Source: Streptosporangium album (GTDB lineage Bacteria; Actinomycetota; Actinomycetes; Streptosporangiales; Streptosporangiaceae). From it: a stretch of 64,000 bases of DNA. The notes under the pieces were generated by a model, which ran no database searches, was not told the DNA's origin, and was given only the letters and a program-made list of their open reading frames with translations. The DNA is taken from assembly GCF_014203795.1 (NCBI RefSeq), contig NZ_JACHJU010000002.1:1178001-1242000 (forward strand), read 5' to 3'. The position numbers and the translations under genes are program-made. Shown in pieces: positions 16,837 through 25,836 of this stretch (its first letter is position 1; the number at the start of each line of letters is the position of its first letter).

Positions 16837-16879
16837 CTCAGGTATGGCGGTCGCGAGGCGGAATGCTCTGCTGAATGAC

Positions 16880-18052
16880 CTATGCATGGCCCCCAACGGT
16901 CACCGTGCCGATGGTCAACCGCGGTTCTCCCTCCAGGATCTCTCCGATGCGCCCCACTTGGTCGTCGAGGTCCCGACGTTGGGAGGGGGTGAGCAGGGTC
17001 AACGGCTCGACCGTGATGTCCAGCTTGCGTCCGGAGCGGCGCTGATGCCAGACGCCTGCGACCATGCCGTCGATCAGCAGTACTGGAAAGTTGCCGGCCT
17101 GGCCGCCGGCGAGCGCGCGTCGTGCGGCTGGTCCCGGGAAGAGCAGCTCCCGGGGATGGCTGCCAACGGTGTAGTGGTCGAAGTACGGCAGCAGCCGCAC
17201 GCCGCACGGTGGCAGGGATGCCGCGGCAGTGTCACCGGAGGCAACCCATGCGCGGGCGCCACCGACCTCGACCTGTTCCAGTTCACCCGCGAGGGAGTCG
17301 AACAGTTTGGTCGCCCAACCGCGCGGGGCGGACAGCCATTGCGCGAAGTGCTGCGGCGTGGCCGGGCCGTAGGCGTGCAGGTAGCGGCGGACAAGGCCGG
17401 CGAGCGCGTCGGATGCCGCGGCCGGCTGGAATCCGTGCAGCCACCGCTGCGGGCTGGTAAAGGTGACGTTTCGCCCGCGGTTCGGGCCGAAACACAGCGC
17501 GCCGCGGTGTGCGGCGAGGTGCATGGCTTGCCGCCAGCGTGGCCACATGCCCTGGAATGCGGGCACCACCGGGTCAGTGGCCCAGGGCCCGGTACGGACG
17601 GCCACCTCCGCGCCGAGTTCGTCGATGGTGAGTTCGGCGTCGGCTAGTGTCGCCGCGATCGCCGCGACGACCTCGTCGGTCTGTTCGGGGGTCAGTCGCA
17701 CGTTGGCGGGCATGGGGTTCGTCGCCGGGGGTACCGCGCTGAGCGCGCCGGTCCACAGTGGCAGGTCAACTGTCGGCAGCAGGTGTACGGTGCCGCGCGG
17801 CCCGTACGTCTTCACCAAACTGCGTTCGCTCCACAGCGCGTCCCGGACAGTGGTCCGCGTGGCACCGGCGACGCGGAGCCCGATGGACACTTCGGCGGCG
17901 GACAGTACCTGGGCATGCGCGCCGCACATGGCGGCGACGGCGTCGGCTGGTCGGCCGTCGCGCACCGGGGCGAACAGTCCGTGCCGGTCGAGCCGCCGGC
18001 CACATACGTCGGCCCAGGACAGCCGCGGCACGGCGGCGGAACGGTTGGTCAT
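16880..18052 (-). CDS. Winged-helix DNA-binding protein of the AlkZ-like family
   Basis: A protein of about 390 residues. The N-terminal DNA-binding helices (RRLDRHGLFAP, VLSAAEVSIGLR) and the central VKTYGPRGTVHLLPTVDLP, FQGMWPRWRQAM and LLPYFDHYTVGSHPR are typical of HTH_42/AlkZ-like proteins, some of which are glycosylases for bulky or cross-linked bases. I cannot confirm the catalytic QxQ/QxD motif, so repair activity is unproven. The ATG at 18052 is preferred: GGGAG lies 9 bases upstream, whereas the ATG at 18061 touches it. The gene ends 44 bases from the outer IS. Confidence 0.8.
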   Translation of the reverse strand: MTNRSAAVPRLSWADVCGRRLDRHGLFAPVRDGRPADAVAAMCGAHAQVLSAAEVSIGLRVAGATRTTVRDALWSERSLVKTYGPRGTVHLLPTVDLPLWTGALSAVPPATNPMPANVRLTPEQTDEVVAAIAATLADAELTIDELGAEVAVRTGPWATDPVVPAFQGMWPRWRQAMHLAAHRGALCFGPNRGRNVTFTSPQRWLHGFQPAAASDALAGLVRRYLHAYGPATPQHFAQWLSAPRGWATKLFDSLAGELEQVEVGGARAWVASGDTAAASLPPCGVRLLPYFDHYTVGSHPRELLFPGPAARRALAGGQAGNFPVLLIDGMVAGVWHQRRSGRKLDITVEPLTLLTPSQRRDLDDQVGRIGEILEGEPRLTIGTVTVGGHA

Positions 18053-18095
18053 CGGGCACATCTCCCGGTATGTCGTCGATCGGAGTCTGGTGATG

Positions 18096-18111
18096 CCGGT
18101 GCCGGCACCGG
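18096..18111. promoter_or_regulatory. Perfect 16-bp palindrome upstream of the AlkZ-like gene
   Basis: CCGGTGCCGGCACCGG is fully self-complementary and lies about 45 bases upstream of the start at 18052, between that gene and an epoxide-hydrolase remnant. It could be an operator or a hairpin. No protein is assigned to it. Confidence 0.35.
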
Positions 18112-18129
18112 AACAGAAGGCAGTCCGCG

Positions 18130-18336
18130 TCAGCGGAGCTTGACGAAGAACGCGCGCAGGTCGGCGGCTATCGCATCGACGACCTCCATCGCGACGAAGT
18201 AGCCGCTGGGTTGTTCTCCGGCCAGTGGATGATCTTGTCGTGCTGCTCGGCGAACCGGCGGATGCCGGGCGGCGCGGAGTAGACCCCGGTCGGCATCAGG
18301 CTCATGTTCGTCAGCCTGGTGGAGATGAAGTAGACC
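18130..18336 (-). pseudogene. C-terminal remnant of an epoxide hydrolase
   Basis: The minus strand reads FISTRLTNMSLMPTGVYSAP, then RRFAEQHDKIIHWPE, then after a frameshift GYFVAMEVVDAIAADLRAFF and a KLR stop. This is the C-terminal end of an EHN-type epoxide hydrolase. Its last residues resemble the FFSKLR end of the intact gene 440 bases away, so it is probably a decayed paralogue. The catalytic parts are absent. Confidence 0.6.
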
Positions 18337-18339
18337 GGA

Positions 18340-18513
18340 TTCGGCCTTGCCGTCGCGGTCCTGCTGGACGCGGTGGTCATCCGGATCATGATCCTGCCAG
18401 AGCTGATGACCCTGCTTGGCGACAAGAGCTGGTGGCCGTCACGGGCGGTGCTGCGGGCCAGGGCCGCCGCGGCCCAGGAGCCGCTGACCATGTCGATCCT
18501 GGTCGTTCGCTGA
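18340..18513 (+). pseudogene. C-terminal remnant of an MMPL/RND-type transporter
   Basis: The plus strand encodes FGLAVAVLLDAVVIRIM, ILPELMTLLGDKSWWPS and a basic tail to the stop at 18511. This is the last transmembrane helix and WW motif of actinobacterial MMPL transporters. Only 57 codons remain and there is no start. It butts directly against the epoxide hydrolase remnant, marking a deletion junction at about 18338. Confidence 0.65.
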
Positions 18514-18572
18514 GCCCGAGCGCCGAACACCACCGCGGCGCCAACCTGATCGAGGTCGGCGCCGCGGTGGTT

Positions 18573-19727
18573 TCAGCGCAGCTTGCTGAAGAACTCCCGG
18601 ACGTCACCGACGAGAAGGTCGGGGGCCTCCATGGCGGCGAAGTGGCCGCCGCGGCCGAATTCGGACCAGTGCACGACAGTGTGTTCGAGCTCGACAGTGC
18701 GCCGGATCGACACATCCATGGGGAACACCGCGACCCCGGTCGGCACCGTGGAACGCTCACTCGCGCCCCAGGCTCCGGCATGCGCGGTCTCGTAGTAGCT
18801 GTTGGCCGAGGACCCGGCGGTGCCGGTCAGCCAATACAGCATCACGTTGGTGAGCAACAGATCCCGGTCCACCGCGTCCTCGGGCAGTTCGGCGGCCGGA
18901 TCGGTCCACTCCTTGAACTTCTCCACGATCCAGGCCAACTGCCCGACCGGGGAGTCGTGCAGCCCGTGCGCCAGGGTCTGCGGCCGGGTGATCTGGATCA
19001 TCATGTAGCCGGACTGCTCAGTCTTCAGGTACTGCAGGCGCTCCAGCCGCGCCCGCTCGGCCTCGGTCAGCTCCCCCACCTCGTCCCGGTTGACCTCGGT
19101 GAACGCGGAGAGCCCGTTCGCGTGCACGCCGACGACCTTGTCAGGGTTGAGCCGGCCGAGCCCCGGGGAGATGACCGCGCCGGTGTCGCCGCCCTGCGCG
19201 CCGTAGCGGTCGTAGCCGAGCCGGTTCATCAGCTCAGCGAACGCCCTGGTCACCCGGTTGGTGTCCCAGCCGGCCTCGCCGGTCGGCCCGGAGAACCCGC
19301 TGCCGGGGATCGACGGGATCACCAGGTGGAACGCGTCCGCCGGGTCTCCGCCATGTGCCCTGGGGTCGGTCAGCGGGCCGATGACGTTCAGGAACTCCAC
19401 GATCGAGCCGGGCCAGCCGTGGGTCAGGATCAGCGGCAGCGCGTCCGGTTCGGGCGAGCGCACGTGCAGGAAGTGGATGTTCTGCCCGTCGATCTCGGTG
19501 GTGAACTGCGGGTACTTGTTCAGCTCCCGCTCGTAGACGCGCCAGTCGTAGCCATCACGCCAGTACTCGGCCAGCCCCTTGAGGTAGCTCACCGGCACCC
19601 CGCGGCTCCAGCCGGCATCAGGCAGGTCCGCGGCCCACCGGGTCCTAGCGAGCCGGTCCCGCAGGTCGTCCAGGTCAGCCTGGGGAATGTCGATGGTGAA
19701 GGGCCGGATTTCGCTGTTGTTCTCCAT
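18573..19727 (-). CDS. Epoxide hydrolase (EHN-domain alpha/beta hydrolase)
   Basis: A 384-residue protein with the N-terminal EHN lid domain ([37 protein letters not shown]) and an alpha/beta fold. It has HGWPGS (oxyanion), the nucleophile Asp in AQGGDTG, and a C-terminal catalytic His in [11 protein letters not shown]. This is the usual size and layout for microsomal-type epoxide hydrolases, which open epoxides to diols. It is divergent from the WYL regulator, with only 63 bases between, so the two are likely co-regulated. Confidence 0.92.
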   Translation of the reverse strand: MENNSEIRPFTIDIPQADLDDLRDRLARTRWAADLPDAGWSRGVPVSYLKGLAEYWRDGYDWRVYERELNKYPQFTTEIDGQNIHFLHVRSPEPDALPLILTHGWPGSIVEFLNVIGPLTDPRAHGGDPADAFHLVIPSIPGSGFSGPTGEAGWDTNRVTRAFAELMNRLGYDRYGAQGGDTGAVISPGLGRLNPDKVVGVHANGLSAFTEVNRDEVGELTEAERARLERLQYLKTEQSGYMMIQITRPQTLAHGLHDSPVGQLAWIVEKFKEWTDPAAELPEDAVDRDLLLTNVMLYWLTGTAGSSANSYYETAHAGAWGASERSTVPTGVAVFPMDVSIRRTVELEHTVVHWSEFGRGGHFAAMEAPDLLVGDVREFFSKLR

Positions 19728-19748
19728 GCCGATAACTCTAGGAGCCGG

Positions 19749-19773
19749 TTAGGTCAGACTCGGTCCTAGGTCA
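19749..19773. promoter_or_regulatory. Direct repeat in the epoxide hydrolase/WYL divergent promoter
   Basis: TTAGGTCA (19749-19756) and CTAGGTCA (19766-19773) are spaced 17 bases start to start between the two divergent genes. They are a reasonable binding-site pair for the WYL regulator. No ribosome site precedes the ATG at 19791, so its mRNA may be leaderless. Confidence 0.4.
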
Positions 19774-19790
19774 ATGGCAGACTTCGAACC

Positions 19791-20741
19791 ATGTGGGAAA
19801 CCTCGACACGGCTGCTGCGACTGCTCTCGCTCCTGCAGACCCGACGCGACTGGTCCGGCGCCGAACTGGCCGAGCGACTGGAGATCACTCCACGAACCGT
19901 GCGCCGCGACATCGACCGGCTGCGCGGCCTGGGCTACCCCGTGCTGGCCACCGCGGGCACCGCCGGCTACCGGCTGGGCGCCGGCGCGGACCTGCCGCCG
20001 CTGCTGCTCGACGACGACGAAGCCGTCGCGGTCGCGATGGGCCTGCGCACGGCCGCTGGCGGTTCGATCACCGGCATCGAGGAGACCTCAGTGCGGGCCC
20101 TGGCCAAGGTCGAACAGGTACTGCCGTCCCGGCTGCGCCACCGGATCAACGCCCTGCAGTCGGTGACGGTGCCGATGGCCAACACCGGCCCCACCGTCGA
20201 CCCGAGCACCCTCACCGCCATCGCCGCCGCCTGCCGCGACTCGCTGCGCCTGCGCTTCGACTACCGCACCCACGACGGAACCAGCAGCATCCGCACGACC
20301 GAGCCGCACCGGCTGGTGCACGCGGGCCGGCGCTGGTACCTCATCGGCTGGGACGTCGACCGCCAGGACTGGCGCACCTACCGCGTGGACCGCCTCGACC
20401 CGCGCACGCCCACCGGCCCCCGGTTCACCCCGCGCACCCCACCAGACCCCGATATCAGCGGCTACACCTCGCGGGCGATCTCCACATCGGCCTACCGCTA
20501 CCAGGCCCGGTTCACCCTGCACGTCAGCGCCGAGACCGCGGCGGAGCGGATCGCCCCCACCACCGGAGCGCTGGAGCCGATCGACGAGCACAGCTGCACC
20601 CTGCGGGCCGGGTCCAACTCGCTGGACGAGTTGGCCATCTACGTGACAACCAAAGGGTTCGACTTCCAGGTGCACGAACCCCCGGAGCTTGTCGAGCACG
20701 TCAGGACGCTGGCAGCCCGGCTCGCCAGCGCGACGGATTAG
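19791..20741 (+). CDS. WYL domain-containing transcriptional regulator
   Basis: A 316-residue regulator. Residues 1-60 form a DeoR-like winged helix (LSLLQTRRDWSGAELAERL, ITPRTVRRDIDRLRGLGYPV). A WYL ligand-binding domain follows, around the RRWYLIGWDVDRQDWRTYR segment. The C-terminal WCX-like part ends ELVEHVRTLAARLAS. The family senses nucleotides or small effectors. Its position next to the divergent epoxide hydrolase suggests that gene is the target. Confidence 0.92.
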   Translation: MWETSTRLLRLLSLLQTRRDWSGAELAERLEITPRTVRRDIDRLRGLGYPVLATAGTAGYRLGAGADLPPLLLDDDEAVAVAMGLRTAAGGSITGIEETSVRALAKVEQVLPSRLRHRINALQSVTVPMANTGPTVDPSTLTAIAAACRDSLRLRFDYRTHDGTSSIRTTEPHRLVHAGRRWYLIGWDVDRQDWRTYRVDRLDPRTPTGPRFTPRTPPDPDISGYTSRAISTSAYRYQARFTLHVSAETAAERIAPTTGALEPIDEHSCTLRAGSNSLDELAIYVTTKGFDFQVHEPPELVEHVRTLAARLASATD

Positions 20742-21265
20742 TACCGCGGTCGGGTCGGGGCAGCAGGAGTGGGGTGATCAGGATGAGCGGGCCGGCGATC
20801 GCGACCGCGGTGCGGGGGCTGGTGATGCTGGCCAGCAGGCCCCACAGGGCGGTCAGCACGGCGACGGTGGCCTTGCTGGTGACCGACCACGCGGGCAGGG
20901 TGCGGGCGACTCGGTCCGTCGGGACCTGGTCGAGCCGGCAGGACAGCCGCGAGCCGAGGAGGCCTCCGACACACGGTACTTGCGAACGCGAGGCCGTACC
21001 GCCATGGCGCGAACCCCAGCCAGGACGGCCAAGGATGATTCAACACCGTCTGCTCGTCGATGCCGACCTCTTCGGCAATGGCGAGTTGTGCTTTGAGTTC
21101 GGGCACGGCCTTGCCGTGCTCCCACCTGTAGACCTTCTGCCGGTGGCCGGCCATGTTCAAACCCGAACGGCGTTGCACCAGCTTGGCGACGTCGGTGTGG
21201 GTCCAGCCGTGTTGATCCCGTATGTAGGCCAGCGGGTGGTGGAACAGAGGCTGATCGCTGCTCAT
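20738..21265 (-). pseudogene. Helix-turn-helix protein with a frameshifted membrane C-terminus
   Basis: The first ~90 residues give a helix-turn-helix domain (HPLAYIRDQHGWTHTDVAKL, HRQKVYRWEHGKAVPELKAQ, LAIAEEVGIDEQTVLNHPWP). After about 20970 the same frame becomes low-complexity Arg/Pro. Another minus frame reads TKATVAVLTALWGLLASITS and AIAGPLILITPLLLP, hydrophobic enough for one or two membrane helices. The most likely original is a membrane-anchored HTH protein broken by a frameshift. If the sequence is right, the made protein would have a junk tail. Confidence 0.5.
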
Positions 21266-21441
21266 GTCGTGCCCCTTAGGGGGAGGGGAGACTACCGCGA
21301 GGCTACGGCGATGTTCTGTCCCTCGCTCCTGACACCCGGTTCTCTGAGATCAGACCGTAACCAGGTGGGTGCGAGGTGCGACAGGAGCGGTTGATGGTGG
21401 CCGTGCCTCTTCCCTCGCACCAGGCGAAGAAGGAGTTTCCC

Positions 21442-21495
21442 GTGACGAAACGTCAGGTCAGTGGCCTCGTCTTGCGGTTGGGGGTGGGCGCGTGA
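21442..21495 (+). CDS. 17-residue leader or precursor peptide
   Basis: A GTG at 21442 with AGGAG (21431-21435) 6 bases upstream opens the peptide MTKRQVSGLVLRLGVGA. Its stop codon TGA (21493-21495) overlaps the ATG of the kinase gene by one base, which suggests translational coupling. It is either a regulatory upstream ORF or a very short modified-peptide precursor. HPr-kinase homologues do act on some ribosomal peptides. There is no Cys and only one Ser. The peptide role is inference. Confidence 0.5.
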   Translation: MTKRQVSGLVLRLGVGA

Positions 21496-22601
21496 TGGCA
21501 TCGGAGGTTGGGAGCAGCGGAGCCGGGCCGGAGCGGGCGGCGGATCTCGTGCTGGACTCGTGGCGGTTGCGCGTGTCCGGAGATCCGGATCTGCTGGCGG
21601 GTGTCCTGGCGGTGATGGCGCCGCCGTGCACGGTCGACGCGGTCGCCGTGGGCGCCGGCTGGACGGTGCGCGTCCAGCGGGATGAGCAGGACGAGCTTCC
21701 CTGCGCGGATGACGTCGACGCGTTGTTCACCGACCGGCCTGTCCTGGTTTCCCCTTGCGGGGGGCCTCAGCTCGCGGTGGTCGACGCGTCGGACGGGCTG
21801 CTTCGCCTGCTGGGCCGCTACCGGTCGGGCAGTGCGGCCGCGCTGCTGGAAGTCGACCGGGCGTGGCGTACGACCCGGGTCGTTGTCCCCGAGGCTGGGC
21901 CGGGCCGGAGCTGGCTGGACTGGGTGGCCCGGCTGTTCTTCTCCTCCCGCATGCTCGCCGGAGGCTGGCGGCTGTTGCACGCGTCCGCGGTCGTGGTCGA
22001 CGGTGCGGCGGTGCTGTTCATCGCCGGTCAGGGAGGCGGTAAGTCGACGCTGGCGTACCGGGCGTGCGCGCAGTTCATGGCCGATGACCTGGTGATGGTC
22101 GGGCCGGGCGGGATCGTGGCGGGCTGGCCGACGCGGGCCGCGCCCCCCGTGGGGCTGACCGCCCCGGAGGGGGCCGGGCCGGAGCGGGAGCAGTCGGTGG
22201 AGGGGACACGGCAGCGGGTCCTGTTCACCCCGCATGAGCACCGCGCCGTCTTGGGGTGCGCGCCGCCCACACCGCTGGGCGTCGTCGTGCACGTGACAGC
22301 CGACCTCGACCCGGGCGGTGCGGCGGGCCGGGTGGCGTGGGCTACCCCGCTGGAGGCGGCCGAGGTGGACGCTGTGATGACGAGGGCGGCGGACGTTCCG
22401 GCGCAGCGGCTGTACTCCACCGACCTGCTCGGCCTGACCGGCGGCCCGTCGCTGGTCCGCGTCGACCGGCCGGACCTCGGCTGGGACACGATGTTGGGCG
22501 GTGCTGCTGGCGCACGGCTGACCCTGGACGACCTGCGGGCACTGCCTCAGGCTCCGGTGTGGGAGGCGCTGTCGGTGTGGCTGCCGGGGGTGAAGCGGTG
22601 A
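21495..22601 (+). CDS. HPr kinase-like P-loop protein
   Basis: A 368-residue protein. The second half has the HprK/P-serine kinase pattern: WRLLHASAVVVDGAAVLFIA just before the P-loop GQGGGKSTLA (from residue 178), then a MADDLVMVG motif at the place of the kinase SDD/EDD segment. The N-terminal ~130 residues are a variable domain with no clear relative. No PTS HPr protein is nearby, so it probably phosphorylates another substrate, as HprK homologues do in some peptide pathways. Start ATG 21495 overlaps the upstream peptide stop; an in-frame GTG sits at 21492. It is the first enzyme of a seven-gene operon. Confidence 0.7.
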   Translation: MASEVGSSGAGPERAADLVLDSWRLRVSGDPDLLAGVLAVMAPPCTVDAVAVGAGWTVRVQRDEQDELPCADDVDALFTDRPVLVSPCGGPQLAVVDASDGLLRLLGRYRSGSAAALLEVDRAWRTTRVVVPEAGPGRSWLDWVARLFFSSRMLAGGWRLLHASAVVVDGAAVLFIAGQGGGKSTLAYRACAQFMADDLVMVGPGGIVAGWPTRAAPPVGLTAPEGAGPEREQSVEGTRQRVLFTPHEHRAVLGCAPPTPLGVVVHVTADLDPGGAAGRVAWATPLEAAEVDAVMTRAADVPAQRLYSTDLLGLTGGPSLVRVDRPDLGWDTMLGGAAGARLTLDDLRALPQAPVWEALSVWLPGVKR

Positions 22602-23252
22602 CGGGGACTACAGCGGACACCCGGCGGATCGTGGCGGTGCGCAGCGCTGGCCGCGTCCTGGCGGTCGTCTCCGGCGACGGCCTGATCGCGGCGTGGCCGC
22701 AGGTCGCGCCGCATGTCCCCGGCGCCTGCGGCGACCCGCTGCAGGAGGGCGGTCATTCCACCGTTGCGGGGGTGGTCGTGCGGGACGACGCTGGAGGACC
22801 CGGCGGCTGCCGCCCGGGCGGTGTTCACCGCCGTCCCGGACGCTGAGATCGACGCGCGGGCCGCGCAGACGCTGCGGGAACTGCACGACAGCGGGCTGGT
22901 GTGCGTGCTGGCGTGCGACACCCAGCGCCCGGAGAGTGTGCGCCGCCGTACGCTGCGGGACTCGGGCATCGCCGACTGCTTCGACGCTCTGGTGCTGTCC
23001 AGCACGGTGGGCGTCCGTAAACCTGCCGCGCGGTTCTACGCCGCCGTGATCGAAGCCGCTGGCCGCCCCGCGGCGGAGATCCTGTTCGTCGGGGACACCC
23101 CGGCGAAGGACGCCGTCGGCCCGCGCACCCATGGTATGCGTGCCGCGCTGATCAGCGCTGAAGGCCGCCCGGCCGGGTTGGACCCGGCTATCGGTGTGAT
23201 CTCCCACCTGGCTGAGCTGCCCGCCTACCTGGAGGGCCTCCATGAGCGTTGA
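22598..23252 (+). pseudogene. HAD-family phosphatase, frameshifted near the first motif
   Basis: The GTG at 22598 overlaps the kinase stop. The first ~66 codons end VAGVVVRDD. A shift of +1 near 22783 is then needed to continue as TTLEDPAAAARAVFTAV. The rest is HAD-like: LACDTQRPESVRRRTLRDSG, VGVRKPAARFYAAV (motif III Lys) and LFVGDTPAKDAVGPR (motif IV Asp). The nucleophile motif DxDxT/L spans the break, so as written no active protein is made. A sequencing error at this one site would restore a normal enzyme of about 217 residues. It overlaps the next gene by 11 bases. Confidence 0.65.
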
Positions 23253-24150
23253 GGCTGCTCGCCCGCTGGCGTGCCGGTATGCGGGGCCGCGGATCCGCCT
23301 GACCGGCGGGCAAGCCCACCTGCAGCCCGCCTCAGCGGTCCCGGCGGGCATGTTGCGGGCACGGTTCAGCGTGCTCAGCCCCGGCACTGAGCGCCGCCAC
23401 CTGCACGCCACCGAAGGCCCTGATGGTTCCCGCGACGCCGGCTACATGACGCTCGGCGGTGACCATTCCGCCGGGTGGGTGCTGGCTGCGGTTCCGCGCG
23501 GCGCGTCGTTCGACGTCTCCAGCGGCGGCACGGTCACCGCGCCGCCCGGCACCCGCGTGCAGGCGGCGGCGGTGGCGCGTTTCCAGCAGATGGCGGTCCT
23601 GGGTCTGGACCGGTTGCCTGTCCGCGCCTCGCTGGATGACGTCGTGGTGGTCGGCTCCGGGCCTGTCGCGTTGGGCTGCGCCCTGGAGTTGCGCCGCCGA
23701 GGCGCCTGCCGGGTGCGGGTGTTGACGTCCCGGCCGCAGGCGCCGATCAGCCTTGTACCCGGAGTGGAGTGCGTCACGACGGTGGAGCGGGGCAGCGCCG
23801 GCCTGGTCGTGGACGCGGTCGGCGCTCCGCGGCAAGCCGCGCGGCTCCTCACGCTGGGCGGCCTGCTCGGCCTGCTCGGCACACCCGACCCGGGGTCGGT
23901 CCTGCCGCCGCTGTCGCTGCACCGGGCCGGATGGACGGTCGTCGGCATACATGAGCTCATCGCGGTGGCGACCCCCCGATACCGGGACGCCTACACCGCG
24001 TCGGCGGCCTGGCTGAACCGCCTCGCCCCGGACCTGGTCGACGCCTGGTGCCGGATCGTGCCCGGTGAGCTCGCAACGGGCCTGTACGCGTGCCTGGGCG
24101 GGCCTCGCCCCGCCGAACCTGTTGTGATCTTCTCGTGGGAGTCGTCGTGA
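23242..24150 (+). CDS. Zinc-less MDR-type dehydrogenase
   Basis: A 302-residue medium-chain dehydrogenase-like protein. The N-terminal part has FSVLSPGTERRHL, which resembles the GroES-like half of threonine/sorbitol-type dehydrogenases but lacks their zinc cysteines. The Rossmann half carries VVVVGSGPVALGCALELRR as nucleotide-binding motif, then DAVGAPRQAARLL and GLLGLLGTP. It is short for the family. Its start overlaps the HAD gene and its stop overlaps the next start, so it belongs to the same operon. It probably oxidises an alcohol on a sugar- or cyclitol-like intermediate; this is inference. Confidence 0.7.
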   Translation: MSVEAARPLACRYAGPRIRLTGGQAHLQPASAVPAGMLRARFSVLSPGTERRHLHATEGPDGSRDAGYMTLGGDHSAGWVLAAVPRGASFDVSSGGTVTAPPGTRVQAAAVARFQQMAVLGLDRLPVRASLDDVVVVGSGPVALGCALELRRRGACRVRVLTSRPQAPISLVPGVECVTTVERGSAGLVVDAVGAPRQAARLLTLGGLLGLLGTPDPGSVLPPLSLHRAGWTVVGIHELIAVATPRYRDAYTASAAWLNRLAPDLVDAWCRIVPGELATGLYACLGGPRPAEPVVIFSWESS

Positions 24151-25836
24151 TCACCCCGATCGGTTTGTACAGCATCTCGGTGCGTGGCCTGGAGGTGCCG
24201 GGCCTGCTGGGCTGGGCCGCGTCGTACGGTGTGCCGTTCGTGCACCTGCGCGGCGGGCCTCGCGGCGTCGACCTGGCTGCCCAGTCCACGAAGGTCGTGT
24301 GGCAGTGGCGCAAAGCGGCTGTGGACACGGGGGTGCCGATCACCGGGGTCACCGCGGACGCGGACCTCGCGGACCTGCTGACCGACGATGTCTCCGCCCG
24401 CGCCCGGGCAGCCCAGAAGGTGGTTCGCCTCGCTGAGTCCGCGGCTCTCCTCGGCGCCGAATGGGTGCGGCTGCTGGCCCGCACCCCTTTGACCGGGCGG
24501 GAACCGGCCGGCGCGGCACGTCTGCCCGTGCTGGCGAACAGCGCGGTGCCGCTGCTGGTGGAACTGCACCACCCAGGGTGGATGGAGCCGGACGCCTTCG
24601 TGCCGCTGGTCGAGTTGGTCGACGCCTGCCCGGCGGTGTGGCTGCTGGCTGATACGGCGCAGCTCGCCGCCGCCATCCCCGCAGGCTCCAGGGCCCCCGC
24701 CTGGTTGGGGTGCGTCCTCGACCAGGCCAAAGCGGTGCACCTGTCCGACACGGGCGCCGGACTGGACACGGCCGGGCATGCCCTGGTCGCCTCGCCGGCT
24801 GCCGCCCGGATCGACGCCGGGCAGCGCCTGGAGGTCGCCCTGGAGTGGACCGGAGCCGACCGTAGCCCGTCCGCGTGTCTGGCCCGCCCCACCCAACCGG
24901 GGGTGATCAACGTACACCGGCTGAAGCGCCTGTACCGGGGCCCGGACGGGGAACGCACGCTCACCGCCGCGAAAAACCTGGTGGAGCGGCTGGCAGGGTT
25001 GCGCGACGGCGGGTGGCGGATCGTGTGGACGGTGCATAACCTGCTGCCCATCGATGGCGGGCCGCCCAGTAGCGCCGACTGGCATGCCGCGCTCGGCGTG
25101 CTCGGCGTGGCCGACACGGTCCTGACACACACCTGCTCCGACGCCGTCTACCTGTCCCGGCTGACGAAGGCGCCCGTCATCGTGGCCGGTTGGTCAGGGC
25201 TGAGCGCCCCCACCACCTTCGGCCCGGAGCCGGAGGCGGTGGGCGACCTGACCGGCTGGTTGCGCGCCGCGCCCTACACGGTGCTGGTCGTGGGGAACCT
25301 CACCGCCTACAAAGACCTGCCCGCCGTGGTGGGCGCGTTCACCGGCCACACCCGGCACGCACGGCTGCTGGTCGCCGGACCGTGCCGCGACGAAACGCTG
25401 GCCGCTGAACTCGAAGCCGCAGCGCAACCGGGCGGCGGCAGGGCGCGGGTGTATCCGCACCGGATCCCGCCCGAGCACGTGTACGGTCTGTACCGGGCAG
25501 CCGATGCCGCGCTGTGCCCGTACCGGGTCGACGGGCCGTGGGAGTTCTTCACCCAGGTTCTGTACCCGGGCTCGGTCGGTACCGCGCTGGCGTTCGGCCC
25601 CCCCGGTCATCGCCCCGGACCTGCCCGCCATCGATGAGATGACCGCCGGGCACCCGGCGCTGCTCTACCCCGCCGGGGACGGCCCCGGCCAGGTGCTGGC
25701 CGTCGCCGAAGCCGTACCCCGGCCTCGCACCCGCCGGGCGGCGGTGGATGGTGCAGCCCGCTGGCGGGCCATCGCTGCGACCTACCGGCGCATGTTCGAC
25801 CAACTCACCGAAAGCAAGGAGACCCAACGTGCCTGA
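24147..25836 (+). pseudogene. Sugar isomerase-like/GT-B glycosyltransferase fusion, frameshifted near its end
   Basis: The GTG at 24147 overlaps the previous stop. Residues 1-~245 look like a TIM-barrel sugar-phosphate isomerase/epimerase (VPLLVELHHPGWM, VWLLADTAQLAAAI, KAVHLSDTGAG, LEVALEWTGAD). From about residue 250 the sequence turns into a GT-B glycosyltransferase: PGVINVHRLKRLYRG, RIVWTVHNLLP, VLVVGNLTAYKDL, LLVAGPCRDE and WEFFTQVLYPGSVG. A +1 shift at the run of seven C near 25598 moves the frame to PVIAPDLPAIDEMTAG and the natural end SKETQRA. The two domains are joined with little linker, so a deletion fusion is possible. Confidence 0.65.
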
